From positions 1 to 53,885 of the forward strand of contig JAPLSB010000010.1 of NCBI GenBank assembly GCA_026398875.1: a stretch of 53,885 nucleotides of DNA. Direction: 5' to 3'. Shown one piece after another: positions 12,384 to 21,225 of the stretch. This stretch comes from Gammaproteobacteria bacterium (GTDB lineage: Bacteria; Pseudomonadota; Gammaproteobacteria; Nevskiales; Nevskiaceae). A model generated the notes under the pieces. The model had not been told where the DNA came from. It saw nothing but the letters and a program-made list of their open reading frames with translations, and made no database searches. The translations under genes and the position numbers were made by a program. Every line of letters begins with the position of its first letter. The stretch's first letter is position 1.

Positions 12384-13955
12384 ATGCCCGCCGTCCATCC
12401 GCCTGCGTTTCCCCTGCTTCGGAATCTGACGGCACTGCAGGAGGGCCCGTTCGACGTGCTGGTGATCGGCGGCGGCATCTACGGCAGCTGGACCGCCTAT
12501 GACGCCGCGCAGCGCGGCCTGAAGGTGGCGCTGATCGAGCGCAGCGACTGGGGCGCCGGCACGTCGCAGTCATCGTCGAAGCTGATCCACGGCGGGCTGC
12601 GCTATCTCGAACACTACGAGTTCGCGCTGGTCCGCCACGCGCTCGCCGAACGTCGCGTGCTGTCGCGGCTGGCGCCGCATCTGGTGCGGCCGCTGAACTT
12701 CGTGGTGCCGGTCTGGAAGGGTGCCCGCGTCGGCCGCATGCAGTTGCTGGCCGGGTTGACGCTGTACGACTTCCTGGCCACCGGCAAGCAGCCGGTGCCG
12801 CGCTTCAAGTCGTTCTCGCGCAAGAAGCTGCTGGCCGCCCATCCGTACCTCGACGAGGCCGGCCTGAAAGGCGGGCTGCGCTATGGCGACTGCCAGGAGG
12901 ACGATGCCCGGATGACGCTGTTCGTGGTCGCTGCCGCACAGGCCGCTGGTGCCGTCTGCGCCAATGCCGTGGCCGCCGATGAACTGCTGTTCGATGGCGA
13001 GCGCTGTGTCGGTGCTGCGCTGCGCGATACCGAGACCGGCGAGCGCTTCGAGCTGCGCGCGTCCTGCGTGGTCAACGCCGGCGGGCCGTGGGCGCATCGG
13101 CTGCCGGGCGCGCCGGCGCCGGCGGTGAAACTGGTCAAGGGCGTGCATCTGGTGCTGCCGGCGATTGCCGGGCTGGAAGATGCCTTCCTGCTGACCGCGC
13201 CGAGCGATGGCCGGGTGTTCTTCGTGATTCCGTGGAACGGCCGGACGCTGGTCGGCACCACCGAATCGTCGGTACTCGATGCCACCGGCCTCGGCGTCGA
13301 TGACACCGAAACCGGCTACCTGCTCGATGCCGTCAACGCGCTGATGCCGGGCCTGGGATGGACGCCAGCCGATGTCATCAGCCGCTTCGCCGGCGTGCGC
13401 AGCCTGCAGGCCGAGGACGCCGAAAGTCTGGCCGCCGTCAGCCGCGAATTCGCCGTGCTGACGCCGCGGCCTGGACTGATCTGGCCGCTTGGCGGCAAGT
13501 ACACGACGGCCCGCTGCGACGCGGTGGACATCGTCGACCGGGTGTTCGACAGCCTGGGCCGGCCCGCAGTGGCATCGCGTACCGACCGTCTGCCGCTGGC
13601 CGGCGCGCCGCACGAAGTGCGCGATCTCGGCGATTTCACCGGCTGGCAGCAGGAAGCCATCAGCGGTCTTGCGCGGCGCGGCTTCGATGCCGAAACCGCC
13701 AGCGCACTGACCTTGCGCCACGGCACCGGCATCCGCCGCGTGGAGGCACTGATCGACGAGAACCCGGCCTGGGCGGCGCGCATCCATCCGGACGCGCCGT
13801 ACCTCGGCGCCGAAGTGGTGCTGGCGGTAAGGGATGAGATGGCGCGAACCGTCGATGACGTTGTCCGCCGGCGCATGCCGCTGAGTCTCGTCGTTCCGGA
13901 TGCCCCCACCTGGCGCGCCAAGGTGGCCGCGCTGATGGCCGAAGCGACGGCCTGA
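12384..13955 (+). CDS. glpD: GlpD-type glycerol-3-phosphate dehydrogenase (FAD)
   Basis: 523 residues. The Rossmann FAD motif VLVIGGGIYGSWTAYDAAQRGLKVALIE lies near residues 28-55, followed by the family segment SSSKLIHGGLRYLEHYEF with its conserved Gly/His. Substrate-side motifs include TTESSVLD (about 292), RFAGVRSL (about 336) and GGKYTTAR (about 372), all typical of GlpD. The C-terminal alpha-helical domain ends the protein. It oxidises sn-glycerol 3-phosphate to dihydroxyacetone phosphate and feeds electrons to quinone at the inner membrane. No glpF, glpK or glpR lies nearby, so the precise substrate is inferred from the fold. It sits directly behind the FadE-like gene. Confidence 0.85.
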   Translation: MPAVHPPAFPLLRNLTALQEGPFDVLVIGGGIYGSWTAYDAAQRGLKVALIERSDWGAGTSQSSSKLIHGGLRYLEHYEFALVRHALAERRVLSRLAPHLVRPLNFVVPVWKGARVGRMQLLAGLTLYDFLATGKQPVPRFKSFSRKKLLAAHPYLDEAGLKGGLRYGDCQEDDARMTLFVVAAAQAAGAVCANAVAADELLFDGERCVGAALRDTETGERFELRASCVVNAGGPWAHRLPGAPAPAVKLVKGVHLVLPAIAGLEDAFLLTAPSDGRVFFVIPWNGRTLVGTTESSVLDATGLGVDDTETGYLLDAVNALMPGLGWTPADVISRFAGVRSLQAEDAESLAAVSREFAVLTPRPGLIWPLGGKYTTARCDAVDIVDRVFDSLGRPAVASRTDRLPLAGAPHEVRDLGDFTGWQQEAISGLARRGFDAETASALTLRHGTGIRRVEALIDENPAWAARIHPDAPYLGAEVVLAVRDEMARTVDDVVRRRMPLSLVVPDAPTWRAKVAALMAEATA

Positions 13956-13960
13956 ACCGT

Positions 13961-13981
13961 TGCGCGGCCTCGGGCCGCGCA
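13961..13981. terminator. Hairpin between convergent glpD and sanA-like genes
   Basis: A perfect 9-bp inverted repeat, TGCGCGGCC/GGCCGCGCA, with a 3-base loop lies between two genes that converge. There is no clear T tract, so it may act with Rho or simply protect the 3' ends. Confidence 0.5.
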
Positions 13982-13994
13982 GCCGCGTGACGGC

Positions 13995-14684
13995 TCAGGG
14001 CAGCGGCGGTGGCGGCTCGTCCGGGACGGCGTTGACCGCTTCCGGCCCGCCCAGGAATTTCGGTTCGGTCGACAGCACGTAAAGGTCAAGCACCGCCTTC
14101 ACGCGGGCAAAGACTTCGCGCAGGTAGGTGCGGCTGAGCACGCCGATGCTGTCGCTGGTCGCGGCGTAGCCGGCGACGCGGATGCCGAGCTTCTTGGCGA
14201 TGAACACCGCGCGGTAGGCGTGGTACTGCTGGGTGATCACGGTCATCCGGTCGAGGTTGAATACCGCTTTCGCTCGGCTGATCGAATCGAAGGTGCGGAC
14301 GCCGGCGAAATCCATGGTGATCGCCTGTGACGGAATGCCGGCCTTGGTCAGCTCGCGCCACATCTGGCGCGGCTCGTTGTAGGTCGAATCCGGATTGGCA
14401 CCGCTGACGATGATCTTCTTGATCTTGCCGAGCTGGTACAGCTGCACGGCCGCTTCGATGCGGCCGTAGAACTGCGGGTTCGGACGGCCGTTACGCGCAT
14501 AGGGGCTGCAGCCGAGCACGAGTCCGACCTCGTTGTCCGGCAGCAGCGACCAGTTCGAATAGACGTAGGCCTCGGAGTTGTTGATCACCCAGTTGTTGAT
14601 CAGCAGCATCAGGCCCGCCGCCAGCACCGCAGCCCAGATCAGGCTGCGGCGCAGGCGTCGACGCGTGGACGCGTTCAGCTTCAA
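13995..14684 (-). CDS. SanA/YdcF-type DUF218 membrane protein
   Basis: 229 residues from a TTG at 14684 that overlaps the stop of the upstream MAPEG gene (TTGA). The ATG-started frame from 14975 would lie on top of that gene and is rejected. A short basic N-terminus and one membrane helix (LIWAAVLAAGLMLLI) are followed by a DUF218 domain: EVGLVLGCSPYARNG, FYGRIEAAVQLYQLGKIKKIIVSGAN and TFDSISRAKAVF. The SanA branch is known from vancomycin sensitivity at elevated temperature and is linked to envelope integrity, with no reaction established. The protein ends in a proline-rich tail, PDEPPPPLP. Confidence 0.85.
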   Translation of the reverse strand: MKLNASTRRRLRRSLIWAAVLAAGLMLLINNWVINNSEAYVYSNWSLLPDNEVGLVLGCSPYARNGRPNPQFYGRIEAAVQLYQLGKIKKIIVSGANPDSTYNEPRQMWRELTKAGIPSQAITMDFAGVRTFDSISRAKAVFNLDRMTVITQQYHAYRAVFIAKKLGIRVAGYAATSDSIGVLSRTYLREVFARVKAVLDLYVLSTEPKFLGGPEAVNAVPDEPPPPLP

Positions 14685-15088
14685 GCCAGCAGCCCGTAGA
14701 ACATCAGGCCGAAGCAGACCAGCTGCACGCTCCAGAACGTGGCCCGGGCCAGCACCAGCGGCGTGTTGACGCCGAGGATGTGCACCAGGCTCTGGCCCAG
14801 TCGCGCGTAGACCACGTACATCGCCAGCGATGCGGTGACCTCCGGCTTGCCGATGGCCTGCGCGGCCAGCACCAGCACCGCGAAGATCGGCAGGTTCTCC
14901 AGCGTGTTGGCATGAGCATCGGCGACGCGCTGGATGAAGCCCGGATCGTTCGGGTTCTTGGAACCGCGCGGCCACGAGGTGATCGGCGTGCCGGTCAGCA
15001 GCGCCACACCGCGGTAGGCGAACACGGTCACCACCAGCAGAAAGGCCCAGCCGGTGAACAGCAGCAATGCTTGCACTGAGACGGTCAT
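14681..15088 (-). CDS. MAPEG family membrane protein
   Basis: 135 residues with four predicted membrane helices: about 8-28, 62-80, 85-105 and 115-133. The family segment DAHANTLENLPIFAVLVLAAQ (an N..E..P pattern within the helix 1-2 loop and helix 2) identifies it as MAPEG, membrane-associated proteins in eicosanoid and glutathione metabolism. Bacterial members include glutathione S-transferase-like and uncharacterised proteins. The next gene on the minus strand overlaps its stop, so the two are translationally coupled. Confidence 0.88.
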   Translation of the reverse strand: MTVSVQALLLFTGWAFLLVVTVFAYRGVALLTGTPITSWPRGSKNPNDPGFIQRVADAHANTLENLPIFAVLVLAAQAIGKPEVTASLAMYVVYARLGQSLVHILGVNTPLVLARATFWSVQLVCFGLMFYGLLA

Positions 15089-15166
15089 TCTTGTTCTCCC
15101 GTTTTATTCGCTGCGAACGTGCAGCGGAAACGGACTATAGGCGGCAGCACGACGCGCGGAAACCAT

Positions 15167-15195
15167 TGAATTTCGACGCATAAAATTCAGCGTCG
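15167..15195. other. Interleaved inverted repeats downstream of the VWA gene
   Basis: Two perfect inverted repeats are interlocked: TGAATTT/AAATTCA (15167-15173 and 15183-15189) and CGACGC/GCGTCG (15174-15179 and 15190-15195). The order A-B-A'-B' means only one hairpin can form at a time. The element lies just after the VWA-domain gene stop (minus strand) and upstream of the MAPEG start. It may be a terminator or processing site. Confidence 0.4.
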
Positions 15196-15204
15196 CGAAA
15201 TGCG

Positions 15205-16383
15205 TCAGTGGCTGAGCCGCTTGATCGCCTTGTCGAGCCCGGACAGCGTCAGCGAGAACATCCGGTCCTCGCCCATCAGTTCCAGCGCAGCCGAGATCGA
15301 CGGCGTGTACTGCCAGCGCTCCTCGTGCTCCGGATTCAGCCAGACGGTGCGCGGATAGGCATCGAGCAGGCGCTTGAACCACACCGCGCCCGCCTCCTCG
15401 TTCCAGTGTTCGACGCTGCCGCCCGGATAGAGGATCTCGTACGGGCTCATCGTCGCGTCGCCGATGAAGATCACCTTGTAGTCCGGCGTGTACTTGCGCA
15501 GCACGTCGAACAGCGGGATGCGCTCGGAATGGCGGCGGCGGTTGTCCTTCCAGACCGATTCGTAGATGAAGTTGTGGAAGTAGTAATACTCCAGATGTTT
15601 GAACTCGGTCTTGGCCGCCGAGAACAGTTCCTCGCAGACCTTCACGTGCGGATCCATCGAGCCGCCGACGTCGAGAAACAGCAGCACCTTCACCGCATTG
15701 TGCCGCTCCGGCACCATCTTGATGTCGAGCCAGCCGGCATTGCGTGCAGTGGACGAAATGGTGTCGTCGATGTCGAGCACGTCCGGCGAACCGGTACGGG
15801 CGAACTTGCGCAGCTTGCGCAGCGCAACCTTGATGTTGCGAGTGCCGAGTTCGACCTGATCGTCGAGGTTCTTGAATTCGCGCTTTTCCCAGACCTTGGC
15901 AGCGCGCTTCTGGCCGCCTTCGCCGCCGATCCGCACGCCTTCGGGATTGAAGCCGGAATTGCCGAACGGACTGGTGCCGCCGGTGCCGATCCACTTGTTG
16001 CCGCCTTGGTGGCGTTCCTTCTGCTCCTCCAGGCGCTGCTTCAGCGTTTCCATCAATTCCTCGAAGCCGCCGAGCGACTGGATCTTGGCCTTCTCCTCGT
16101 CGCTGAGCAGCTTTTCCATCTCGCGCCGCAGCCACTCGTCCGGGATCTTGCCGCCGAGCAGATCGAACATCGACTCGACGCCCTTGAAGTACGACGCGAA
16201 GGCGCGGTCGTAGCGGTCGTAATGGCTTTCGTCCTTGACCAGGCTCATGCGCGCCAGCAGGTAGAAGTCGTCGATCGAATAGACGACGACGTGCTTCTTC
16301 AAGGCTTCGAGCAAGGTCAGGAATTCGCCGAGGCCCGGCTTCAGGCCGGCGGCGCGCAGGGTCAGGAAGAATCCGAAAAGCAT
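15205..16383 (-). CDS. VWA-domain protein, CoxE-like, partner of a MoxR ATPase
   Basis: 392 residues. The N-terminal half (about 1-125) is alpha-helical and charged. A glycine-rich linker follows (about 127-160, GGNKWIGTGGTSPFGNSGF). The C-terminal half is a von Willebrand type A domain with the MIDAS metal motif DVGGSMD (D238, S242) and a later DATMSPYE. In this family the VWA protein works with a MoxR AAA+ ATPase, and both are thought to act in metal-cofactor insertion or protein-complex maturation; CoxE and CoxD of CO dehydrogenase are the named relatives. The likely MoxR partner is at 19762-20604 on the same strand, separated by several genes. Confidence 0.88.
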   Translation of the reverse strand: MLFGFFLTLRAAGLKPGLGEFLTLLEALKKHVVVYSIDDFYLLARMSLVKDESHYDRYDRAFASYFKGVESMFDLLGGKIPDEWLRREMEKLLSDEEKAKIQSLGGFEELMETLKQRLEEQKERHQGGNKWIGTGGTSPFGNSGFNPEGVRIGGEGGQKRAAKVWEKREFKNLDDQVELGTRNIKVALRKLRKFARTGSPDVLDIDDTISSTARNAGWLDIKMVPERHNAVKVLLFLDVGGSMDPHVKVCEELFSAAKTEFKHLEYYYFHNFIYESVWKDNRRRHSERIPLFDVLRKYTPDYKVIFIGDATMSPYEILYPGGSVEHWNEEAGAVWFKRLLDAYPRTVWLNPEHEERWQYTPSISAALELMGEDRMFSLTLSGLDKAIKRLSH

Positions 16384-16448
16384 GGCGGTCGGGGCGATAA
16401 GGTGGCTTCCGGCATTCTACCGCCACCACTCGCCTGCTCCGTCGCCCG

Positions 16449-17084
16449 ATGATCAAAGCCGCCACGATGCGCGCTGCCGAAGCCCACCTGCGGGCGGTTG
16501 ATCCGCGCCTCGCCCGCGTGATCGATCGCCACGGTCCATGCACGATCGGCTCGAAGCGTCGCGACCCGTTTCACGTGCTGTGCAGTTCGATCATCGGTCA
16601 GCAGCTGTCGATCAAGGCGGCCGACACGATACAGGCGCGCGTGGCGGCACTGACCGGCGCCGCGCGGCAGTTCAGCCCGGACCACTTCCTTGCCGCGGAA
16701 CACGACGCGCTGCGCAGCTGCGGGCTGTCGAACGCGAAAGCGAAATGGCTGCGCGCGCTGGCCGAGGCAAAGGCGAACGGCCAGCTCGATTTCGCCAGGC
16801 TCAGGAAGCTGGACGACGAATCGGCAATCGAGATGCTCGACGCGCTGCCCGGCATCGGCCGCTGGACCGCCGAGATGTTCCTGATCTTCGCGCTCGACCG
16901 CCTCGACATCTTTTCGCTTGGCGATGTCGGCCTGCGCAACGGGCTCAATCGGCTGCACAACGGCGGCGCCAAGCTGGACGATGCCGCAAGCCTCGCGCAG
17001 GTGGCCTGCTGGGCGCCGTATCGCTCGGTTGGCAGCTGGTACCTGTGGCGGATTCTGGACGGCGATATCGCGACGGCGGATTGA
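16449..17084 (+). CDS. DNA-3-methyladenine glycosylase, AlkA/HhH-GPD family
   Basis: 211 residues. The enzyme excises alkylated purines from DNA as the first step of base-excision repair. The helix-hairpin-helix motif LPGIGRWTAEMFLIFALDRLDIFSLGD (about residues 136-162) ends in the catalytic Asp position, and the IIGQQLSIKAADTI segment (about 46-59) is the matching N-terminal helix signature. It lacks the N-terminal beta domain of E. coli AlkA (282 aa), so it belongs to the short form. The gene sits alone on the plus strand between minus-strand neighbours. Confidence 0.92.
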   Translation: MIKAATMRAAEAHLRAVDPRLARVIDRHGPCTIGSKRRDPFHVLCSSIIGQQLSIKAADTIQARVAALTGAARQFSPDHFLAAEHDALRSCGLSNAKAKWLRALAEAKANGQLDFARLRKLDDESAIEMLDALPGIGRWTAEMFLIFALDRLDIFSLGDVGLRNGLNRLHNGGAKLDDAASLAQVACWAPYRSVGSWYLWRILDGDIATAD

Positions 17085-17102
17085 TCGATCCGGCGCGCGC
17101 AA

Positions 17103-17621
17103 TCAGCGCAGGATCACCGGCGCATCCGGCATCTCGTTGCCGACATCGGCGCGCCCGGAGCCGTGCCGCGCCAGCACGTCGGCGACCGTCTCGATGCCGG
17201 CAATCGCGCCTTCGGCGTAACGACCGGCGCGGAAGTGATCGCGCATCCGCGTGCAGGCAATCTGCCATTCCGCCGGATCGACCTTGCCGTTGCCGACATC
17301 GCGATCGGCCACGATCTCGACCGCGTGATCGGCATACAGCACGTAGATCAGCACGCCGTTGTTGTGCTCGGTGTCCCAGACCCGCAACCGCGAGAACACG
17401 TCCAGCGCCCGTTCCCGCGGCGTCAGGCCGGCCCAGAGTTCGCGCGGTTCGAGCGCCGCTTCGATGACGAAGCGGATCTCGCCGGGATGGCGCCCCTCGC
17501 AGGCGCGTACGGCATCGGTGATCTGGTCCATCACCGCTTTCGGAAACGCGCGGCGCACCGCCACGGTGCCGGTGAACAGATGGCGGAACCAGCGGATCAC
17601 AGGATTGGCCGTGTTGCGCAT
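17103..17621 (-). CDS. TPM-domain (DUF477) protein without signal peptide
   Basis: 172 residues from the ATG at 17621, directly after the stop of the upstream TPM gene (TGA, two bases, ATG). The longer frame back to 17861 runs through that gene and is a shadow. The N-terminus has RWFRHLFTGTVAVRRAF, with no signal peptide or membrane helix, then a TPM domain: EIRFVIEAAL, AGLTPRERALDVFSRLRVWDTEHNNGVLIYVLYADHAVEIVADR. It pairs with the membrane-anchored TPM protein and lemA in the same operon. Function unknown. Confidence 0.88.
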   Translation of the reverse strand: MRNTANPVIRWFRHLFTGTVAVRRAFPKAVMDQITDAVRACEGRHPGEIRFVIEAALEPRELWAGLTPRERALDVFSRLRVWDTEHNNGVLIYVLYADHAVEIVADRDVGNGKVDPAEWQIACTRMRDHFRAGRYAEGAIAGIETVADVLARHGSGRADVGNEMPDAPVILR

Positions 17622-17622
17622 A

Positions 17623-18498
17623 TCACCAGTCTCCCGAGGCGCCGCCGCCACCGAATCCGCCACCGCCACCGCTGAAGCCGCCGCCGCCACCGAAGCCACC
17701 GCCACCGCCGAAGCCGCCGCCGTAGAAGCCGCCGCCGTGGCGACCGCCGGCGCTGCTCCAGGCGATTGCCGCGAAGATCGCCGCGATGACGGCAATGACG
17801 GCACCCGCCGCCAGCGAAGCCAGCAGCAGCCAGCCGACGAAGCCAAGGACAGCACCGACACCGAGCGAGGCGATGCCGGTGCCGAGCAGGCGGCGCACGA
17901 CGCTCATCACCCCCCAGACGACGATGAAGGCGACGAACAGCAGCTCCAACGGCGCACGCTTCGCCGAACCGGAAGCGCCTCGGCGCGACTTCGGCGGCGG
18001 CAGCGCTTCGCCATTGACGACGGCAATCATTCGGTCGACGCCGGCCGCGATGCCGCCGGCGTAATTGCCGCTGCGGAACTGCGGCGCGATGTCTTCGCGG
18101 ATGATCCGCTTGGCGATGGCATCCGGCATTGCGCCTTCCAGCCCGTAACCGACTTCGATGCGCAGCTTCCGGTCGTCCTTTGCCACGATCAGGATCGCGC
18201 CGTCGTCGACACCCTTGCGGCCGAGCTTCCAGGCTTCGGCCACGCGGATGCCGTACTGCTCGATGGTCTCCGGCTCGGTGCTGGCCACGACCAGCACGGC
18301 GAGCTGGCTGCCCTTGTCGGCTTCGAGCGCCGCCAGCTTCGCGCTCAGCGCAGCGGCATCCCCTGCCGACAGCGTGCCGGTCTGGTCGATGACCCGACCG
18401 GTCAGCTGCGGCACCGGCATGTCGGCCCGCGCAGCAAGGCCGGACAGCAGCAGGCTGCCCGCCAGCAGCGGCAGCCACCAGCGACGGATCGTCAGCAT
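17623..18498 (-). CDS. Membrane-anchored TPM-domain protein, YgcG-like
   Basis: 291 residues. A signal peptide (MLTIRRWWLPLLAGSLLLSGLAARA) exports a TPM domain (about 30-160; GRVIDQTGTLS, QLAVLVVAST, LGRKGVDDGAILIVAKDDRKLRIEVGYGLEGAMPD). Two or three membrane helices follow (about 175-250). The tail is nearly pure glycine with Phe/Tyr spacers (GGGFGGGGGFSGGGGGFGGGG) and ends in SGDW. Such TPM plus Gly-rich proteins are commonly encoded next to lemA, as here. Role unknown; plant TPM homologues act in photosystem repair. Confidence 0.9.
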   Translation of the reverse strand: MLTIRRWWLPLLAGSLLLSGLAARADMPVPQLTGRVIDQTGTLSAGDAAALSAKLAALEADKGSQLAVLVVASTEPETIEQYGIRVAEAWKLGRKGVDDGAILIVAKDDRKLRIEVGYGLEGAMPDAIAKRIIREDIAPQFRSGNYAGGIAAGVDRMIAVVNGEALPPPKSRRGASGSAKRAPLELLFVAFIVVWGVMSVVRRLLGTGIASLGVGAVLGFVGWLLLASLAAGAVIAVIAAIFAAIAWSSAGGRHGGGFYGGGFGGGGGFGGGGGFSGGGGGFGGGGASGDW

Positions 18499-18527
18499 CG
18501 CGCGGCCTGTGATGGCTCAGGTCCCGA

Positions 18528-19145
18528 TCAAGGTGCTGGCGCCGGCGCCGGGCTTGATCCGAAATCGACCTTCGGCGCGCTGGAAATCGCCTTCTCGTTC
18601 TCGACTTCGAAGCTCGGCTTGACCTTGGCACCGGTGACCATCGCGGTCAGGTTCGACGGGAAGCTGCGCACGGTGATGTTGTACGCGGCCACGGCATCGA
18701 TGTAGCGCTTGCGAGCCACGGTGATGCGGTTCTCGGTGCCTTCGAGCTGCGCCTGCAGATCGCGGAACAGGCCGTCGGACTTCAGCTGCGGATAGTTCTC
18801 GGTGACCACCAGCAGCCGCGACAGCGCACCGGTGAGTTCGCCCTGGGCCTCGGTGAACTTCTTGAATGCAGCTGGATCGTTGATCAGCTCCGGCGTGGCG
18901 TTGATGCCGCCGACCTTGGCGCGCGCCTCGGTGACGCCGAGCAGCACGTCCTTTTCCTGCGAAGCGAAACCTTTCACGGTCGACACCAGATTCGGCACCA
19001 GATCCGTGCGGCGCTGGTACTGGTTCAGCACCTCGGCCCAGGCCGACTTGATGCCTTCATCCTGCGTTTGCAGCGTGTTGTAGCCGCAGCCGGACAGCGC
19101 AAGAGTGACGACGACCATCAGCAGCGCGGAAATTCGGTTCAGCAT
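18528..19145 (-). CDS. lemA: LemA family lipoprotein
   Basis: 205 residues. The N-terminus MLNRISALLMVVVTLALSGCGYN carries a lipobox (LSGC), so it is probably a lipoprotein. The helical LemA domain follows: LQTQDEGIKSAWAEVLNQYQRRTDLVPNLVSTVKGFASQEKDVL, NYPQLKSDGLFRDLQAQLEGTENRITVARKRYIDAVAAYN. It is the first gene of the lemA-TPM-TPM minus-strand operon. LemA proteins are widespread, predicted envelope-associated and poorly understood; a four-helix bundle fold is known from a structural example. Confidence 0.92.
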   Translation of the reverse strand: MLNRISALLMVVVTLALSGCGYNTLQTQDEGIKSAWAEVLNQYQRRTDLVPNLVSTVKGFASQEKDVLLGVTEARAKVGGINATPELINDPAAFKKFTEAQGELTGALSRLLVVTENYPQLKSDGLFRDLQAQLEGTENRITVARKRYIDAVAAYNITVRSFPSNLTAMVTGAKVKPSFEVENEKAISSAPKVDFGSSPAPAPAP

Positions 19146-19292
19146 GCGGTTCTCCTCGACAAGGTAGCGGGCGACTTCTCCCGCTGTCCCGATGTGGGGA
19201 TGAATCGTGGCCAGTCAAGCTCGGCGATCACGGCAGACATCGCGCGTCGATCATTTGCGGATAAGCTTTGCGCAGGTCGACTGGAGCCCGGC

Positions 19293-19730
19293 GTGCGACT
19301 TTCCCTCTACACCGATTACTCGCTGCGGCTGCTCGTCTATCTGGCCGGGGTCGACGACGGCAAGCCGGTCAGCGTCGCCAGCATCGCCAAGAAGTACGCG
19401 GTGTCGACGCACCACATGCACAAGGTGGCGCAGGGTCTGCGCAAGTTCGGTTATGTCGAAACGGTCAGCGGCAGAAGCGGCGGCCTGCGATTGGCCCGAC
19501 CACCGGAAGCGCTGTCGATCGGTGACATCGTCGAAGCGATGGAAGGCAGCGGCCATATGGCCGACTGCGGTCGCGGCCCTTGCGTGCTGCACGGTGCCTG
19601 CCTGCTGAAGGGCGTGCTCGACCGCGCCGAGCGCGCCTTCATCGATGGACTGAGGAAGTACAGCATCGCCGACGTGGTCCGTGGTCCGACGCTGACCCGC
19701 CTCGAAAAACTGCTGCGGGAAGCCGCCTAG
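19293..19730 (+). CDS. nsrR: Rrf2-family iron-sulfur regulator, NsrR type
   Basis: 145 residues from the GTG at 19293; the upstream in-frame part has no family similarity. The helix-turn-helix is at about residues 25-50 (VSVASIAKKYAVSTHHMHKVAQGLRKFGYV) followed by the wing (SGRSGGLRLARP). The three cluster cysteines are spaced C-x4-C-x5-C (CGRGPCVLHGAC), the spacing of NsrR; IscR uses a different pattern. NsrR senses nitric oxide through its Fe-S cluster and represses detoxification genes such as hmp. No obvious target gene is adjacent; lemA is divergent. Confidence 0.88.
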   Translation: MRLSLYTDYSLRLLVYLAGVDDGKPVSVASIAKKYAVSTHHMHKVAQGLRKFGYVETVSGRSGGLRLARPPEALSIGDIVEAMEGSGHMADCGRGPCVLHGACLLKGVLDRAERAFIDGLRKYSIADVVRGPTLTRLEKLLREAA

Positions 19731-19761
19731 ACGGCTGTCCCGCATCGGGCTGCAGCGGGCT

Positions 19762-20604
<843 letters not shown>

Positions 20605-20739
20605 GGAAGCAGGTCCGGAATGAGAGGAAGTAGGAGGCCGCGAGTGTAGCCGAACGACTGTCGCGGTCGCCCCGACGAAGGCTTTGCTAGGATCGCGGCT
20701 GACCCTCAGGCACGCCGCGTCGCGGCAAGGAAATCGCAC

Positions 20740-21138
20740 ATGAACAAGCTGCTCTTCGCGCTGCTGCTGGCGCCTGCCCTCGCCTTTGCGCAGTCCGGCG
20801 ACAACGCGTCGCGGATCAAGAAGAAGGACAAGCCGGCCGATGCCGCACCCGCTGCGGAACTGGTGACCTTCACGCCATTCACCGAGCTGCAGCCGTTCCC
20901 GGCACCGCCGGCGCATGCCTGCGTGCAGCCGCCGGTCGCCAAGGCCTTCGCGTCGCAGAAGGAGGCCGATGCCTTCAATGCCGCGCTCGGCAACTACCAG
21001 GCCTGCATGAAGAACTACGTCACCGTGAACACGGCCGCCGCCAACGCCCATGCCGAAGTGGCCAACAAGGCGGTTGCCGAAGCCAATGCCTATATCGCCG
21101 AGATCAATTCGAAGTTCTCGTCGACCGAAAAGAAGTAG
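20740..21138 (+). CDS. Small secreted protein of unknown function
   Basis: 132 residues. A signal peptide (MNKLLFALLLAPALAFAQ) is followed by a Lys-rich stretch (RIKKKDKP), a Pro-rich segment (FTELQPFPAPPAHACVQPP) and an alanine-rich helical C-terminus with two cysteines (C in HACVQ and in YQACMKN) that may form a disulfide. I recognise no family. The gene stands alone on the plus strand and ends at a strong terminator shared with pgk. Confidence 0.75.
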   Translation: MNKLLFALLLAPALAFAQSGDNASRIKKKDKPADAAPAAELVTFTPFTELQPFPAPPAHACVQPPVAKAFASQKEADAFNAALGNYQACMKNYVTVNTAAANAHAEVANKAVAEANAYIAEINSKFSSTEKK

Positions 21139-21162
21139 GCCGCCGACGGTATCGGCACGGCA

Positions 21163-21207
21163 ATGAAAAAGGCGGCGACCGGAGCTCCCGGTCGCCGCCT
21201 TTTTCAT
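21163..21207. terminator. Strong bidirectional terminator between small secreted protein gene and pgk
   Basis: A perfect 20-bp inverted repeat (21163-21182 and 21188-21207) with loop AGCTC. The stem base is A5 on one side and T5 on the other, so each strand gives a GC-rich hairpin followed by a T tract. It serves the plus-strand gene ending at 21138 and pgk ending at 21226 on the minus strand. Confidence 0.93.
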
Positions 21208-21225
21208 GCCTGCTACCGCAGCCGA

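Noticed and set aside
10365..12398. 677-residue frame on the minus strand
   Set aside because: It lies opposite the FadE-like gene, is rich in Arg, Gly and Gln, and has no family motif. It is a high-G+C shadow.
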